Source: Globodera rostochiensis (lineage: Eukaryota; Nematoda; Chromadorea; Rhabditida; Heteroderidae). Taken from it: a DNA stretch of 64,000 nt. The DNA lies in the NCBI GenBank assembly GCA_018350325.1, contig JAEVLN010000009.1, positions 1,385,388-1,449,387 on the forward strand, written 5' to 3'. Shown one piece after another: positions 22,058 through 34,110 of this stretch; positions within the stretch are counted from its first letter, which is position 1, and each line of letters opens with the position of its first letter. The notes under the pieces are model-generated. The model was given only the letters and a program-made list of their open reading frames with translations, had not been told where the DNA came from and made no database searches. The translations under genes and the position numbers were made by a program.

Positions 22058-22596
22058 AGGTCTTCGTAGCTTGCGTCGTCCGACATTTTTTGAATTATTT
22101 TTAGCGTTTCCAATAAAGCAATTTATTCTAAAAATCATGCGATTTTAGATTTAAATGGCAATTTATGATGAAGAAATCGCAAATAAGTGTTCCAAAGGGC
22201 CCGCAAAATGTAAGTGAAATCAATGAATGGAATGGAATGAATGGATGGGTGGGGAGGGCGGGGGGTGATTAATTTGAGTTATATAATGGACTTTTGAGTT
22301 TGGCAAGGTTTTGTTAATGTTTATGAAACATTGCTGTATTGCTGAGAAAAATTGTTGGGCTTGGGAAGATCTATTAATTGTGCAGTGCAGCAATTAAAGA
22401 AAACCCCTTAGTTACATGCGGTAAACCATGCAGCCATTCCCAGAAGAGGCCGAAACACGGAACAGACAAAGTGTCCGCATTTACATTGATGTAATCCAAA
22501 CACCGGCGAGCAAAGCCCCAAAATTTAATTAAAATTATATTTAATAACATTTATTGCAGTTAATTATTAGAAAAATTTTTGAAAGTTTCTATGCTG
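22058..22596. other. intergenic, no gene seen
   Basis: AT-rich sequence without a recognised exon. Confidence 0.4.
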
Positions 22597-23006
22597 TGAT
22601 GGGAATCAAATGATTGCCCGAGGCAATGCCGTGATGGGGGAATCAAATGATTGCCCGGGGCCATGCCGTGATGGGGGAATCAAATGATTGCCCGGGGCCC
22701 ATGCCGTGATGGGGAAATCAAATGATTGCCCGAGGCAATGCCGTGATGGGGGAATCAAATGATTGCCCGAGGCAATGCCGTGATGGGGGAATCAAATGAT
22801 TGCCCGAGGCAATGCCGTGATGGGGAAATCAAATGATTGCCCGAGGCAATGCCGTGATGGGGAAATCAAATGATTGCCCGAGGCAATGCCGTGATGGGGG
22901 AATCAAATGATTGCCCGAGGCAATGCCGTGATGGGGAAATCAAATGATTGCCCGAGGCAATGCCGTGATGGGGGAATCAAATGATTGCCCGAGGCAATGC
23001 CGTTTG
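22597..23006. repeat. 36-38-bp minisatellite, about 11 units
   Basis: Units contain ccgtgatgggg, gaatcaaatgattgcccg and aggcaatg. The central tgattgcccgaggcaatg is partly palindromic. The three variants (ggggga, ggggaa, ggccatg) are interspersed, which suggests repeated unequal exchange. Confidence 0.9.
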
Positions 23007-23810
23007 TGAGAGAAATTTCATTTTTTTGTGTCCATTGATCTCTCCAATCATTCCTTATCTTTTTGTTTTTGCCCGGTTAAAAAAATTCCTCAAAATGCTT
23101 AAAATTCTTAATAGTTTGGCATAATGTTACTTAAAATGAACATTTAATGTTGTTCAACAAAAACGCAATAGAAAATTGGGTTTGTATATTTAACCGTTCC
23201 AAAGATGTCCAACAAACGCAAATTTCTTTCTTTATATGAAATTGAATTCAACGGAGTCGTCAAATGATTTTGATTTTGCCTAGGTTTTTTGGGAATAATC
23301 ACACTAAAAACAGAAAAATGCTCTCAAAAAATGTTAGCTAATCTTTTAAAAGGCAAATTTTTCACCGGTCGACCCAGATATCCCTACCCAAAATGTAATC
23401 AAAAAAACGAATGAATCAAAGTTTACATTAATTTTTAATTTTAGTGAAGAAATGCCAAATTTTTTGCGGGCTGTTCTTCCGTGTATTGGGCGCCGAGTTG
23501 ACACGTACCATTCGACTCCTTTGGCCAAGCTGAGCACGAATATGTAACATTTTGGTGCTTTTATTCGAGCAATTTTCAAAAATTCAATTTTTTCAAAAAT
23601 CGATTTGTTATTGTAACTGGTCCGGGGTTCGAAATCGGTCGAAAAGGAGGCCAGATTCGGAATTTGTGCCCCCCCCCCCCGTAGAAACACCTTTTAACCG
23701 AGTTTAAAAAATTTTCATTTTTTTCAAAAAATCATAGATGTTGAAATCATAGATTAGATGAAATCTTATGATGAAATAGATGGCATATTCGTAATTACTT
23801 CAATTTTAGC
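23007..23810. other. upstream flank of BTB gene
   Basis: No exon seen. Bases 23,600-23,800 contain degraded copies of the gtagaatccgaatctga module family (cggggttcgaaatcggtcg, a C-run near 23,670, and the atagattagatga trailer), which also lies inside the foldback at 14.4 kb. Confidence 0.45.
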
Positions 23811-26800
23811 ATGTCGAAATCAGACAGTTTGGGGCGCCGGATGAAGCGTTTGCTGCACAACGGCATTGGGGCGGACGTTCACTTTTTGGTTGGGGAAGGA
23901 GACAAAAAAGAGGCCAGTTCAATTTACATAAGAGACATAACATATTCAACAACAAAAACTAAATAAAACATTCATTGATTCAATTCTTCATTTGATAATT
24001 TTAGGAATCCGGCAAGAAAATCGATTATTCTTTGGGGGGGGGGGGGGGGGGGATTCTGCCTGGCATATTGATGGTCGCCCAAAAAATGATACCTGGGGTT
24101 CGTTAGACTTAAGCCTAAACCACCCTGGCTTGGGGTTTGTTAGGCTTAGGCCTAAGCCTATTAATGTAAAACGGATAATAAATAGAAATTTTTCAAAATA
24201 AATGTTGAAATCATAAATTGGATGATGTCAAATGATAAATCTGATGTCATATTCGTGAACTGCGTTCTCGATAACCCCGGAGTACTTCTCAGAATTACAT
24301 AAAACTGATTTAAAACAAAAAAAATTCGGGGACCTATATAAGACACCATTACCATTTTTTATTTAAGAAAGATATTTTTTTTAGTATATGTTTATTTTTT
24401 TAGTATATGTTTCTTGACTTTTTATTTTACAAAATTTAAGTTAAAAATTTTTTCCTGCTAACCAGACTCAGTTGGCCACCAGACTCAGTTGGGCCGTTCC
24501 CGCCTTCACACAATGCCAAATCATGATTTCTCCTTTAAAATTACAAATATTTAAACTTCCAGCCAAATCTTCATTTTCCAAGGACATTCTTAGAAATAAG
24601 GACATTTTCCAAGATCGAGGGTCCATTTCCAAGGACAGTCCTTGGAATCCAAAGACGAATCGCAGCCCTGGGTTAAGTGTCTCTTAAACGTTTTGAATTT
24701 GTTAAGCTTCTGCCGGCACATAAAGCAATTCTTATGGCGGCCTCCGATGTGTTCGAGACGATGTTCCGGTTTGGCGCAAAAAATGCAAAGTCCGCCGGCG
24801 GCGCGACCGGTGCGGAAATTTTGTTTAAAAATTTAAAAAACAAACAAAAAAGAATTTTAGCTCAGTCGGAAGAGACTGAACCCGTGGAGGTGCCCGACGT
24901 GGAGGTGGGGGCGTTCAAGGCCATGCTCAGCTTCATTTATGCGGACGATGTGAGCGGACTGAACGGGGACAATGCACTCGCTGTGCTTTACGCCGGTCAG
25001 AAAAAACTACAATTTTTTTGATTGGAAGAATTTTTGATAAATTTAATTGATTTTAATTTAAATTAGCCAATAAATATAACGTGTCCGGACTGATCAAAGC
25101 GTGTGTGGACTTTCCTAAAGCGAAGTTGCGCAATGTTTTCGTCGCGTTGGTCGAGGGTCGCTACCTTCAAAGAGAGGTGTGGGGCAAATTGTAACGGAAT
25201 TTTAAATCCAAAATAAATTTTAATTGTCTTTTTTAAACAGTGTTAATTAATTATTTTTAATTACATTTCGGGATTTTGCTCGCCGTTGTTTGGATTACAT
25301 CGATCTGAATGCGGACACTTTGCTCCGCTCAAAAGAATTTTTGCAAATTGATCAAAAATTATTATGTGAGCTTCTGGACCGTGATCAGCTGTTTGTGTGC
25401 GGAGAAATTACAATTTGGAATGCCGTAAATTTATTTTAAATTTGATAAAACGAATTTAAAATGGTTTTAACCGTTTTATATTTTTATTATTATTATTTGA
25501 TTGATTTCCTTTAATTAGTCACTTCGCTGGGCGGACGAAAAATGCCGTCAAACTGGGAAAGCGACTTCAACGGAGAATAGACTCGCAATGCTCGGCCCGG
25601 CATTCTTCAAAATTCGTTTTCCGCTCATTCCGCAAAAGGATTTTTCTGAAATTATTGGTATTATCATCCATTTTGGATTGACAATTTTGAATTTTTTAAA
25701 ATGATAACCCGAAGTGTTAATTTCCATAATTTCGACGTCACAAAATGCGATTGAATTTTGCCTTTGACAGTTCCGTCCGGTGTGTTGACAAACGACCAGA
25801 TGATGAGCGTGTATCTGCACTATTGTCACGCTGACACCGCTCTTCCCAAACTGTACCCGCTGCAATTCCCAACTAAGCGACGGACCGCGACCAAATCACC
25901 CGGTGATGGTAGGCTAAATGCCATAGGACTTGTGCTGCTTTTTATATTTAACCGCGTTTTCAGAAACCCGGTTTGGAAATTATGAGCGGTTAACCGATCC
26001 TTTAATCTGTTGCTTAGTATCAAAATTGTTAAGGAATTTTTAAAAATACAACTTTTTGAGAATTCTGCTTTACTTTTTTTTGCGGGGGGGGGGGGGGGGG
26101 GGTTTGACATAAAATTTTACTTTTTTACATGTGTTAACCCAAAAAAATCTATAGCCTAGTGGATTTTCCCTTCGTCATGTGTGATTTTGTGTTGGGTTGG
26201 TGTCCGGTCTTTTCGAACAGTACAACAAATAAATATTCAAAAAATTTAAAGTTTATTGAAATATTCAAAAAAAAATTTATATGTAAGCCAATATTTCAAA
26301 AGAAATTTTTTGTTTGTTGTTATTGTTTGGAGAAAAAAATATTCAATTAAAAATATTTACTTTCAATAGTTTTACCAATATTATTCCAATTCCAATATAT
26401 GTTCTTGAGAGAGTGAGATGGCAAAGTTTTTGAGATGGTCTATAAAATAAAAAATCGAATTTTTTTGATTCTACGGGAGGGGGTAATCCTTTTTTTTGTT
26501 TTTTTTTTGTTTTTTTTTTTCTATTTTTCTACCTTATCAATAGGGTTCGGTTTACCGCTTACTGTCGAAAAGTCCGGACACCTGTCGAATTGTCCAGCAC
26601 TGTCGAAAAGTCCTAGCGCCATTTTAAATGTTTTTAAATTAAAATGTGCGCAAAAAAACATTTCTGAAAAAGTTTTCACTAAGACTTTCATTTTCCCCCC
26701 GGCGGCGCCTATTGGCACTTTTCTTAACAAAAATGTTTAAATTCCCAAAATTCGTATAAAAAAAAATTGTTCAAAAAATCATTAGTATAATCAGAGTCAG

Positions 26801-27462
26801 TCATAAAACATTGATTTGGACACATAAAATGCAGCAGAACCGCTCAAGGCTTATTTGTGCAGAAGCTGTCCAAATTTCACTTCAGCAGGTCCGTATAAGC
26901 CCAAAGGGCAGATTTTGCTGAAAATCGAAAAAGTGTCGGAATTTGCGCGAGAGGACAAAACCAGCGGTTGCCGACTCAGCGAGACCGTGTACATTAGGGG
27001 CGTTCCATGGAAAATATCTGCGGACCCGCAAACTCTGCCCAATTCTGCACAAAAATATTTGGGCTTTTTCCTCCAATGCAACGCTGGAAACCCTGGTGGG
27101 ATCATTAACTAACTTTAAATAGGTAATATCAATTTCAAATCATTTATAATTAAATTAAGATTCCAATTGGAGCTGTACCGCTTCGGCAACATATAAAATT
27201 GTTTCACAAATGAAGGGGAAAACGGACCACACTCGGGAAATGCCCAGCCACATTTTTCACTTGCACGGATGGGGATTTAATCAGTTCATGTCATTTGAGG
27301 TGTGTCCATTTTGATCAAAATGTCTGCCGGACCTTACAAAAAAAAAAAAAAAAAAAAATTTAGAAATTGATGGACCCAAAAAACGGATGGTACGACGCGA
27401 AGAACGACACGGCCATTTTGACTGTCGATGTAACTGCGGAAGAACCTGTCGGGGTCAAATGA
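23811..27462 (+). CDS. BTB-BACK-MATH protein
   Basis: Ten exons join in phase into 459 codons: 23,811-23,912, 24,707-24,809, 24,861-24,995, 25,067-25,176, 25,272-25,424, 25,519-25,657, 25,771-25,908, 26,835-27,095, 27,160-27,299, 27,364-27,462. The start is the ATG opening [15 protein letters not shown]. The BTB domain covers about residues 20-110 ([29 protein letters not shown]). BACK follows ([24 protein letters not shown]). A MATH-type domain is at the C-terminus ([32 protein letters not shown]). Proteins of this kind usually serve as Cullin-3 substrate adaptors: BTB for Cullin-3, MATH for substrate. Two splice sites are odd: the first donor is GC (gag|gccagt) and the acceptor before 25,272 is GG in place of AG. 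The second is shared with the paralogue at 46,762, so it is not a random error. The intron at 24,810-24,860 is 51 bp and keeps the frame if unspliced. Confidence 0.85.
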
Positions 27463-28357
27463 TCGAAAAATGAATGAATCCAACGAATTTTTAAATTTGA
27501 TGTCAAAATAGAGTTTTATTAAACCTTTCTGATATGAAATAATCATTAGGAGTAGGGTTGGACAAACCCGGATAATCTGGAACCGGTATGGGAAAATTTT
27601 GGATAAAAATTATCCGGTATTGAACGATGACAGCTAAATTATGCTGGATCCGGAACCGGTACTTTGCTGTCCGTTTCAAACTGATAATCGAAGCCTTCTC
27701 GAGTTAGAATGCTTTTGCCTTTTTTTGAAATGACTTCACTACTATTCAAATCTTAGAATTTAAAAAATAAATAAAAATATCAGTCTATCGTTAATAAATT
27801 ATGAATAATTTGTGCGAAAATAAAGTTGTTTGGACCTAAAGTTGTTTGGGCCATCCCCCCCCCCCCATTCTTTATCTGCCCGGATTGTTCCATCATATTA
27901 ATAAGAATCAGTCAACATCATCAAAGCAACATTTTATTAGCATATTTCTATTTAAAAAATAATAAACCAACTAAAATTTTTTTTATATAAAAAAATATTT
28001 AAAAGTTAATTGACTGATTAATTAATTTTCGCAAAAAAAGTCACTGCCCAAACGATCGGTCACCAAGCAGGGTTTAATCCTGTAAACCGAATGCCCTTTA
28101 AAGTTTTCGGTGCGCTGTTTATTTCTATTTTTGAAGATTTTAACGATATTTGTAAGAAGAAAATTGATCCAAAATAACGTAAAAATTATCAAGAGATTCA
28201 ATGTTTTGAGAGGGCTGAAAAATGGCTTTTCAGTCTTGAATATGTAATTTATTTTAGAGAAACTAAGCAATTTTTGTTTAGAAAATTCATCCAAAAATTG
28301 CAAACATAAAAATTTACACAATGCCAAAGCACGATTTCTCCTTTAAGATTACAAAAT
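27463..28357. other. intergenic, no gene seen
   Basis: Contains the left end of a TAGGGTTGGAC-type element near 27,552 (ccggataatctgg words) and a C-run near 27,856. No coding sequence recognised. Confidence 0.4.
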
Positions 28358-28365
28358 ATTTAAAC

Positions 28366-28545
28366 TAGAGCCCGGTCGAGACGAGATCTCGTCTCGAGGA
28401 TCTCGAAAAATCTCGACGGATTCTCGAGAAATCTCGACCTCGAGATCTCGCTCGAATTAAATGAGCTTCACGAGATTCTTCGAGACCGAGGTTTTTTCGA
28501 GAATCTCGACTCGAGCTCTCGCTCGAAGCTCAAGTCCGGGCTCTA
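28366..28545. mobile_element. hAT-like MITE (180 bp), 7/8 TSD
   Basis: Ends TAGAGCCCGG and CCGGGCTCTA are inverted. Flanks are atttaaac (28,358-28,365) and atttgaac (28,546-28,553). The interior alternates gagatctcg and tctcgac words. Sister copy at 36,149; an end relative at 49,305. Confidence 0.85.
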
Positions 28546-29238
28546 ATTTGAACTTCCAGCCAAATTCTCATTTTCAAGGACAATCTTGAAGTTTTCCAAG
28601 ATCAAGGGTCCATTTTCAAGGACTGTCCTTGCCATTCAAGGACGAATCCGAACCCTGATGAAAAAATTGTGAAAATAAGGATTTATTCTCAATATGGGGT
28701 GCACCAACTTAACTATTACCGAAAATCTGGTAATCCTGTAGTTTACAGGTCCCGAATTTTTTTATTTTTAAATGAAGGTTTTATGCAATTCTAAGAAGTA
28801 CTCGGGGGTTGTCAAGGTCGCTGATCACGAATCTGATATCAGATTTATCATATGACATCGTTTAATACATGATTTCGACATTTATGAGTTTTTAAAATTT
28901 TTCAAAAATCTGCTATCGCCTTTTATAAATGTATTTTTAGGCGTTTAATGGACCGTAGAAGCCAAACCTGACCTCCATTTTGACCGACTTCGAACCGGGG
29001 GCCCGAATTCGAAGGATTACCGAAAATCTCGTACTTGACGAAAATCTTGGACAAAATCAAGGCTGATGTCATGTTCATGCTCACTGATCAGCACCCCCGA
29101 AAACCTCGGCTGTATATTTAGCTCAAAAAACAAAACAAAAAATTCGGGATCCCCATTCTCCAGGATTACCGCGTTTTGTTTGATTTATTCAAAATTTTTG
29201 GTGCTTTTAGCATTTAGAAATTAACGAAATCACTCAAA
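28546..29238. other. 5' flank of PUF gene A
   Basis: Degraded repeats of the gtagaatccga / cggggttcgaa module family (28,780-29,100). Bases 29,200-29,238 match the region just upstream of the other PUF start codons (gaaattaacgaaatc). Confidence 0.5.
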
Positions 29239-32200
29239 ATGATCGCCCGTTTTATTCGCAATTTACTGAACGGCCAGCACATCGTTCACAAGGTTTGCAA
29301 ATATTTTTTTATTTTTTGAGTTGGATTTTGTTTTGGCCACGGGAAGTCACTTATGAAAAAAGCATAAAGACCATCGCACAGCAGAATTTGAAAAAAAAAC
29401 TTGCATTTTTCCAAATTCCTTAAAGAAAATGACTTGGCGCTGTCATCTATTGCACATTTTGAGTAAATCATTTGATTTTCCTTTTCGAGAAATTGTCAGG
29501 GTAACGTGTCTAAAGCGTTTTTTTGCTTAAAATTTGCGCGTTCTTAGTGAAAACAGCACGAAAATGCTCTAGAGGAGTTGGAGGAGTTCGGTTCTTTTAA
29601 AAAAGCGATGGTCGAAAAAAGTATTTTATGCTTTTAGGCTTAGGCTTAGCTTCTTCATTCGTATTGTGACAAAATGTTTTTTAGATTCGTCAAGTTCAAA
29701 CTGTTCGCCTGACGTTTTTGCATCAATGCATTAAAAACGAGTGGCCGCAGCCGGCCGCCGTTCTTTCATTGGGCGCCGCTCGCGCGGCGTTCTCGTCGTC
29801 GTCGTCCAGTAAACTTTGGACATTTTGAGTCCGCAAAAAATTAATCCACCGATTTTTTTTTTGAACGTTGGAATTTTTTTTTCAGTTTTTGTAATTTCAG
29901 ACCGCCTCAGCGAGCGTTCGCCCCAGCTGTCGGATGAGTACGGAAACGCCCGTACAGACAATCTTCAACGCATCGATTTGGGCAAATACGTCGTGGAGTT
30001 TGCGCAAGACCCGCTCGGCTCAATGTATGAATTGCTCTGGGTGAACGATTTGAACAGCCCGGGCTGGCGCCAAGCCGTTCATTCCATGGGGGTGTAACTT
30101 CTTAAAATGTAATTTCCTTCAACTTCCACCGAATCAGACGAGTTTAATTTGATAGGGCTGGGATTTTTATGTTTTAACATATTTTTTCGTGGATTCCTTA
30201 CCATGAGAGAAGCCCAAAAATAGTTTTTGTTTTGAAAAATTGTTGAATTAGGGCGACTTTTTAGCACATATATCAGCACATATTTACTGACATATTTTAA
30301 GCTTTTTTCAGAGTTTTAGCACCCTAAAGATCGACTTTTTCAAAATTTTCAAAAAATGTACCCCAAAAAAATGACTTTTTCGCGACAAAAATTCTGCCAC
30401 CAAAAAAAATTGAAAATTTTTAAAACAAACAAATTTTTCTCTGAAATGCCTTGAAAAAACTTTCTGCTCTTTGACAGTTTTTTTTATACTTAGATATAAT
30501 GGTACTAATTTGTCTTCTTTGGTTGAAGAAATGGGGTTAACCCAACTTATCCATATCCAACTCATCCATAGAGCATAACTTGCTTCAAACTTAACCGATT
30601 TAGAAAATCTTAACGCCATTCGATAGATCTCGAACAGTTGAAGCTAACATTAAGTTAAAGCTTTGCGATTGCCGGCCCTGCCGAATTAGGGGTAGTCGAG
30701 TGGTATCTCCGGCGGGTCCGTCCCGGACCTAATTTCACGACAGCATTTAAGCTTTTATCAAAGCATACCATTCATTACAACGAACGCTATTAGCTATATT
30801 GATTGAATTTGCATATTAACATTTTGCCAGCTTCATCAAGCAAAAGTTGGAGTGTGCCAATCCGACGGAGACGGCTCAGCTGATGGACGGATTGCGTGGC
30901 CACGTGGTGACATTGGCCTTGCACAAGTCCGGCACTCACGTGATCCGAACGGCGTTGGAATCGGTGGACAAAATGTCACAAATTGAGGCAAGAAGCGATT
31001 AATTTTGAATTTTGCTTATAATTCGTTTAACGATTGGGCTTCGCGCCCCCCCCCCCCCCCTCCACCCATTTGCTTTGGTACTGAAAAAGAATATTCCATC
31101 AAAAACACCTTTGGCGCTTGCTTTTCGGGTTTCAGATCTTGGTACTCAAATGCCCTTTTTACTTGGGACTCAAATGGTTGGACTATGATGGCAGTACATT
31201 GGCTGCCGCTTAGTTGTCGATTTTTTTTTTGTTAATTTTACCCGGTGGAGCCTGTCGGCACCGCCGATCCTTCCCCGTGATTTTCAAAAAAGTTGGGCAA
31301 TGGGGAACGAGGTGGGGTTTTCCCGACAGTCCAACCCCCCATAAACTCCGAACTCGCAATTCCAATCCTGACATCGGGCTTTCAACTCTAGGTTAAAATA
31401 TTAAAAGTAAAAATTATATATTTCTTTTTGTCAAAATGTTAGGAGATACGGCTTAAAAATCGTATATATTAATTCAAAATATTTTATTTAGATAACCAAT
31501 GAGCTATCGGCGAACGTCCTTCTTCTGTCCCTCCATAAATACGGTAATCTGGTGGTCCAATGTGTGCTTGAACACTGCACGGATCAGCAAACGCGTCCCG
31601 TGTTGGAACAACTGCACGACAATGTGCGCACTTTGGTCACGGACAAGTATGGCGTCTTCGTGATCCAACATCTGATTGAACATGGACTGCCCGAAGATCG
31701 GGAGCCCATTGTGCGCAGTCTGCAAGAGAATGTGCTCACTTTGGCCACGGATAAGTACGGAAGCCACGTGATCGAACATCTGCTTGAACACTGCACGGAG
31801 CAGCAAAAGCGTGTCGTGTTGGAACAACTGCATGACAATCTACTCACTTTGGCCCCGGATAAGCATGGCTGCTTTGTGATTGAACACCTGATTGAGCATG
31901 GACTGCCCGAAAACCGGGAGCGCATTGTGCGCATTCTGCAGGGGAACATTCTGAAGTATGCACAGGACAAGTTCGTCTCTAACGTCATCAAGAAGTGTTT
32001 GGTTTTCGGGACGCCGGAGCAGAAAAATGCGCTTATCGACGAAGTTTGTGCGGAGTGAGTTTTTTCCCCGAGAGCGCCAAAACTAAATATTTTTTTTTGC
32101 TGTTTTCTGTTCAGCAACGGCACTGGAAAGCCGCTTTTGTTGGAAATGATAAAGCATCCGTTCGCCAACGATGTTGTGCACAAAATGATGAATGTTGCGG

Positions 32201-32931
32201 ACTCTGCGCATCGTCAGAAAATGTTGTTGGCCATCGAGGAACACATTCCGGCACTGCTACAGAAACAACAGTGAGTTTTGTGTTAGCCTTTCTACGCCTT
32301 TTGCATTTCGTCATCAATTTTTTATTGTTATCGATTTTGCTCTCGGGAATTACCGATTTCCCGACTTTTCGTCAACGACATTTCGACAATAAGTCTGGGA
32401 AAAGGAGTTCTAGGGGTTTAAGAGGGCATAGAATCCGAATCTAACTTCCAATGAGCAATTTCGAACTCCGAAGCCGAATTCGAACATTTTTGAAAATAAA
32501 AGTTTTTTAAACGTCAATTTTGGCTCCAAATCATCCAAAAAGCATCGATTGATCAACTTGCTCATTTTGTGCCATTTGAATAATTTTGGCCAAAAATTGA
32601 TTTTTTTAAAATGTGAAAATTCGTGTACGGAGTTCGGTTTTGGTCGAAATGGAGGTCAGATTTGGATTCTACGCCCTCTAAAATCGCTAGAAACTCCTTT
32701 CCCAGACTTAATTCCAACTTCAAAAATTTTTTGAGGCCGTCGGTTTTCATCCATTTATCTATCAATCACTTTGCTGTGGCCCTCACATTTTGTGTTGATC
32801 TGTTAATTTGAATGCTTTTTGAATTTTTCAGATCGCTTACCCACACCGTTCAAGCACAGCAAAAGGCGGGCGGCGCAACCGCCGACAAAAAAAGGAAGAA
32901 GCCGAAGAATAACGGATATCGTCCCCTTTGA
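29239..32931 (+). CDS. PUF (Pumilio-family) RNA-binding protein A, 8 repeats
   Basis: Seven exons join in phase to 1,278 nt, 425 residues: 29,239-29,292, 29,685-29,808, 29,901-30,024, 30,831-30,987, 31,492-32,054, 32,115-32,270, 32,832-32,931. PUF proteins bind 3' UTR sites and repress or destabilise mRNAs, one base per repeat. The N-terminal exon reads MIARFIRNLLNGQHIVHK, followed by a serine-rich exon. Eight repeats follow; base-contacting positions appear in LGKYVVE, SGTHVIR, YGNLVVQ, YGVFVIQ, YGSHVIE, HGCFVIE, FVSNVIK and FANDVVH. The last exon encodes a basic tail (KKRKKPK), perhaps nuclear or nucleolar targeting. The fourth intron has a GC donor (gag|gcaaga), conserved in the paralogues. 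It looks intact and is the simplest member of the local family. Apparent coding beyond 30,024 (VNDLNSP) is intronic. A hAT-like element lies 100 bp past the stop. Confidence 0.9.
32412..32712. repeat. palindromic repeat in PUF A last intron
   Basis: Arms gtctgggaaaaggagttcta (from 32,392) and its complement (to about 32,712) enclose the gcatagaatccgaatct / agatttggattctacgcc pair. It is a copy of the dispersed gtagaatccgaatctga palindrome family. Confidence 0.75.
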
Positions 32932-33212
32932 TGATTGATTGATTGAATTAATTTATTTTTATTTATTTGTTGTGCTCGGAATTGAATTGCTGCAGCGTGA
33001 AACTTTGAGAAAAAATGTGTACTCGAAATTTGGGTTGAGCGGGACCGGGACGGGATTTCCCGGTTTTTTCAGGTCCCGGTCGGGACGGGACGCTTTAAAA
33101 ACTGAAAGTCCCGGTCCCGGTTTTTTGGTCCCGCCGGAACCGGGACTAAATTTACACCCCCTAATGATGGGATCAGACAATTCCAATCTTTCTTACAAGA
33201 ATACCCCCAAGT

Positions 33213-34029
33213 AAATAGCTCGGCTGCATTTCGCCTGCGTACCATTTCGCCTACAAAGCCAAAAAATACCACTTCGCCTGCGTACCATTTCGCCTACAAA
33301 GCTAAAAAGTACCATTTCGCCTACAAAGCCAAAAAATACCACTTCGCCTGCGTACCATTTCGCCTACAAAGCTAAAAAGTACCACTTCGCCTGCGTACCA
33401 TTTCGCCTACAAAGCTAAAAAGTACCATTTCGCCTACAAAGCTAAAAAGTACCATTTCGCCTACGAAGCTAAATCTTCTCGAACTGTACTTTGCTTTAGC
33501 GCAATGTACTGCTTCTTCTTCTTCTACTGGCCTCCCTCAACTTTGTTGCGCAACAAAATTTTCGAGATTCATTTTCGTTTATCTATAAATCAACTAGGAG
33601 GTATACGTGTGCGAGAATGAATTTATACAATGCTTTTGCCCTCGATCTGACTTAATCTACCAAATACGCCTTCAATTCGTCAAAGGAAATATTAAAAATT
33701 GAATTTTTAAAATTTATAGGCGAAATGGTATTTTTTGACTGTGTAGGCGAAATGGTACGTAGGCGAAGTGGTACTTTTTAGCTTTGTAGGCGAAATGGTA
33801 CGTAGGCGAAGTGGTACTTTTTAGCTTTGTAGGCGAAATGGTACGTAGGCGAAGTGGTACTTTTTAGCTTTGTAGGCGAAATGGTACGTAGGCGAAGTGG
33901 TACTTTTTAGCTTTGTAGGCGAAATGGTACGTAGGCGAAGTGGTACTTTTTAGCTTTGTAGGCGAAATGGTACGTAGGCGAAGTGGTACTTTTTAGCTTT
34001 GTAGGCGAAATGCTACGTAGGCGAAATGC
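33213..34029. repeat. foldback with accatttcgcctac arms
   Basis: The left arm (33,213-33,478) is an array of gtaccatttcgcctacaaag units. The right arm (33,716-34,029) is the inverted array (ctttgtaggcgaaatggtac), about seven 42-bp higher-order units. The core of about 240 bp contains a ctt run and no ORF of note. Confidence 0.9.
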
Positions 34030-34034
34030 ACGGC

Positions 34035-34110
34035 AGCGGAATAGATGGTCTAGTGGTTTGTCATCTCGTAATTCTTATGGTGAGTGTTGGGTTTGAACCC
34101 GCTTAACTGC
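34035..34110 (+). other. tRNA-like sequence (SINE-like)
   Basis: A box TGGTCTAGTGG at 34,046-34,056 and B box GGTTTGAACCC at 34,090-34,100 have tRNA-like spacing. The flanks gcagc / gcttaactgc could pair weakly. Similar boxes at 51,239-51,285 and 63,812-63,860 suggest a dispersed tRNA-derived family; a functional tRNA is not excluded. Confidence 0.4.

Noticed and set aside
30025..30097. Coding extension of PUF A (VNDLNSPGWRQ) after the third exon
   Set aside because: The donor at 30,025 gives the correct phase to the next exon and canonical repeat continuity; the extension leads to a stop and the corresponding bases are intronic in the paralogues.
31584..32183. Minus-strand ORF of 199 codons opposite PUF gene A
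   Set aside because: Antisense shadow of the long PUF exon; similar shadows occur opposite every PUF copy.
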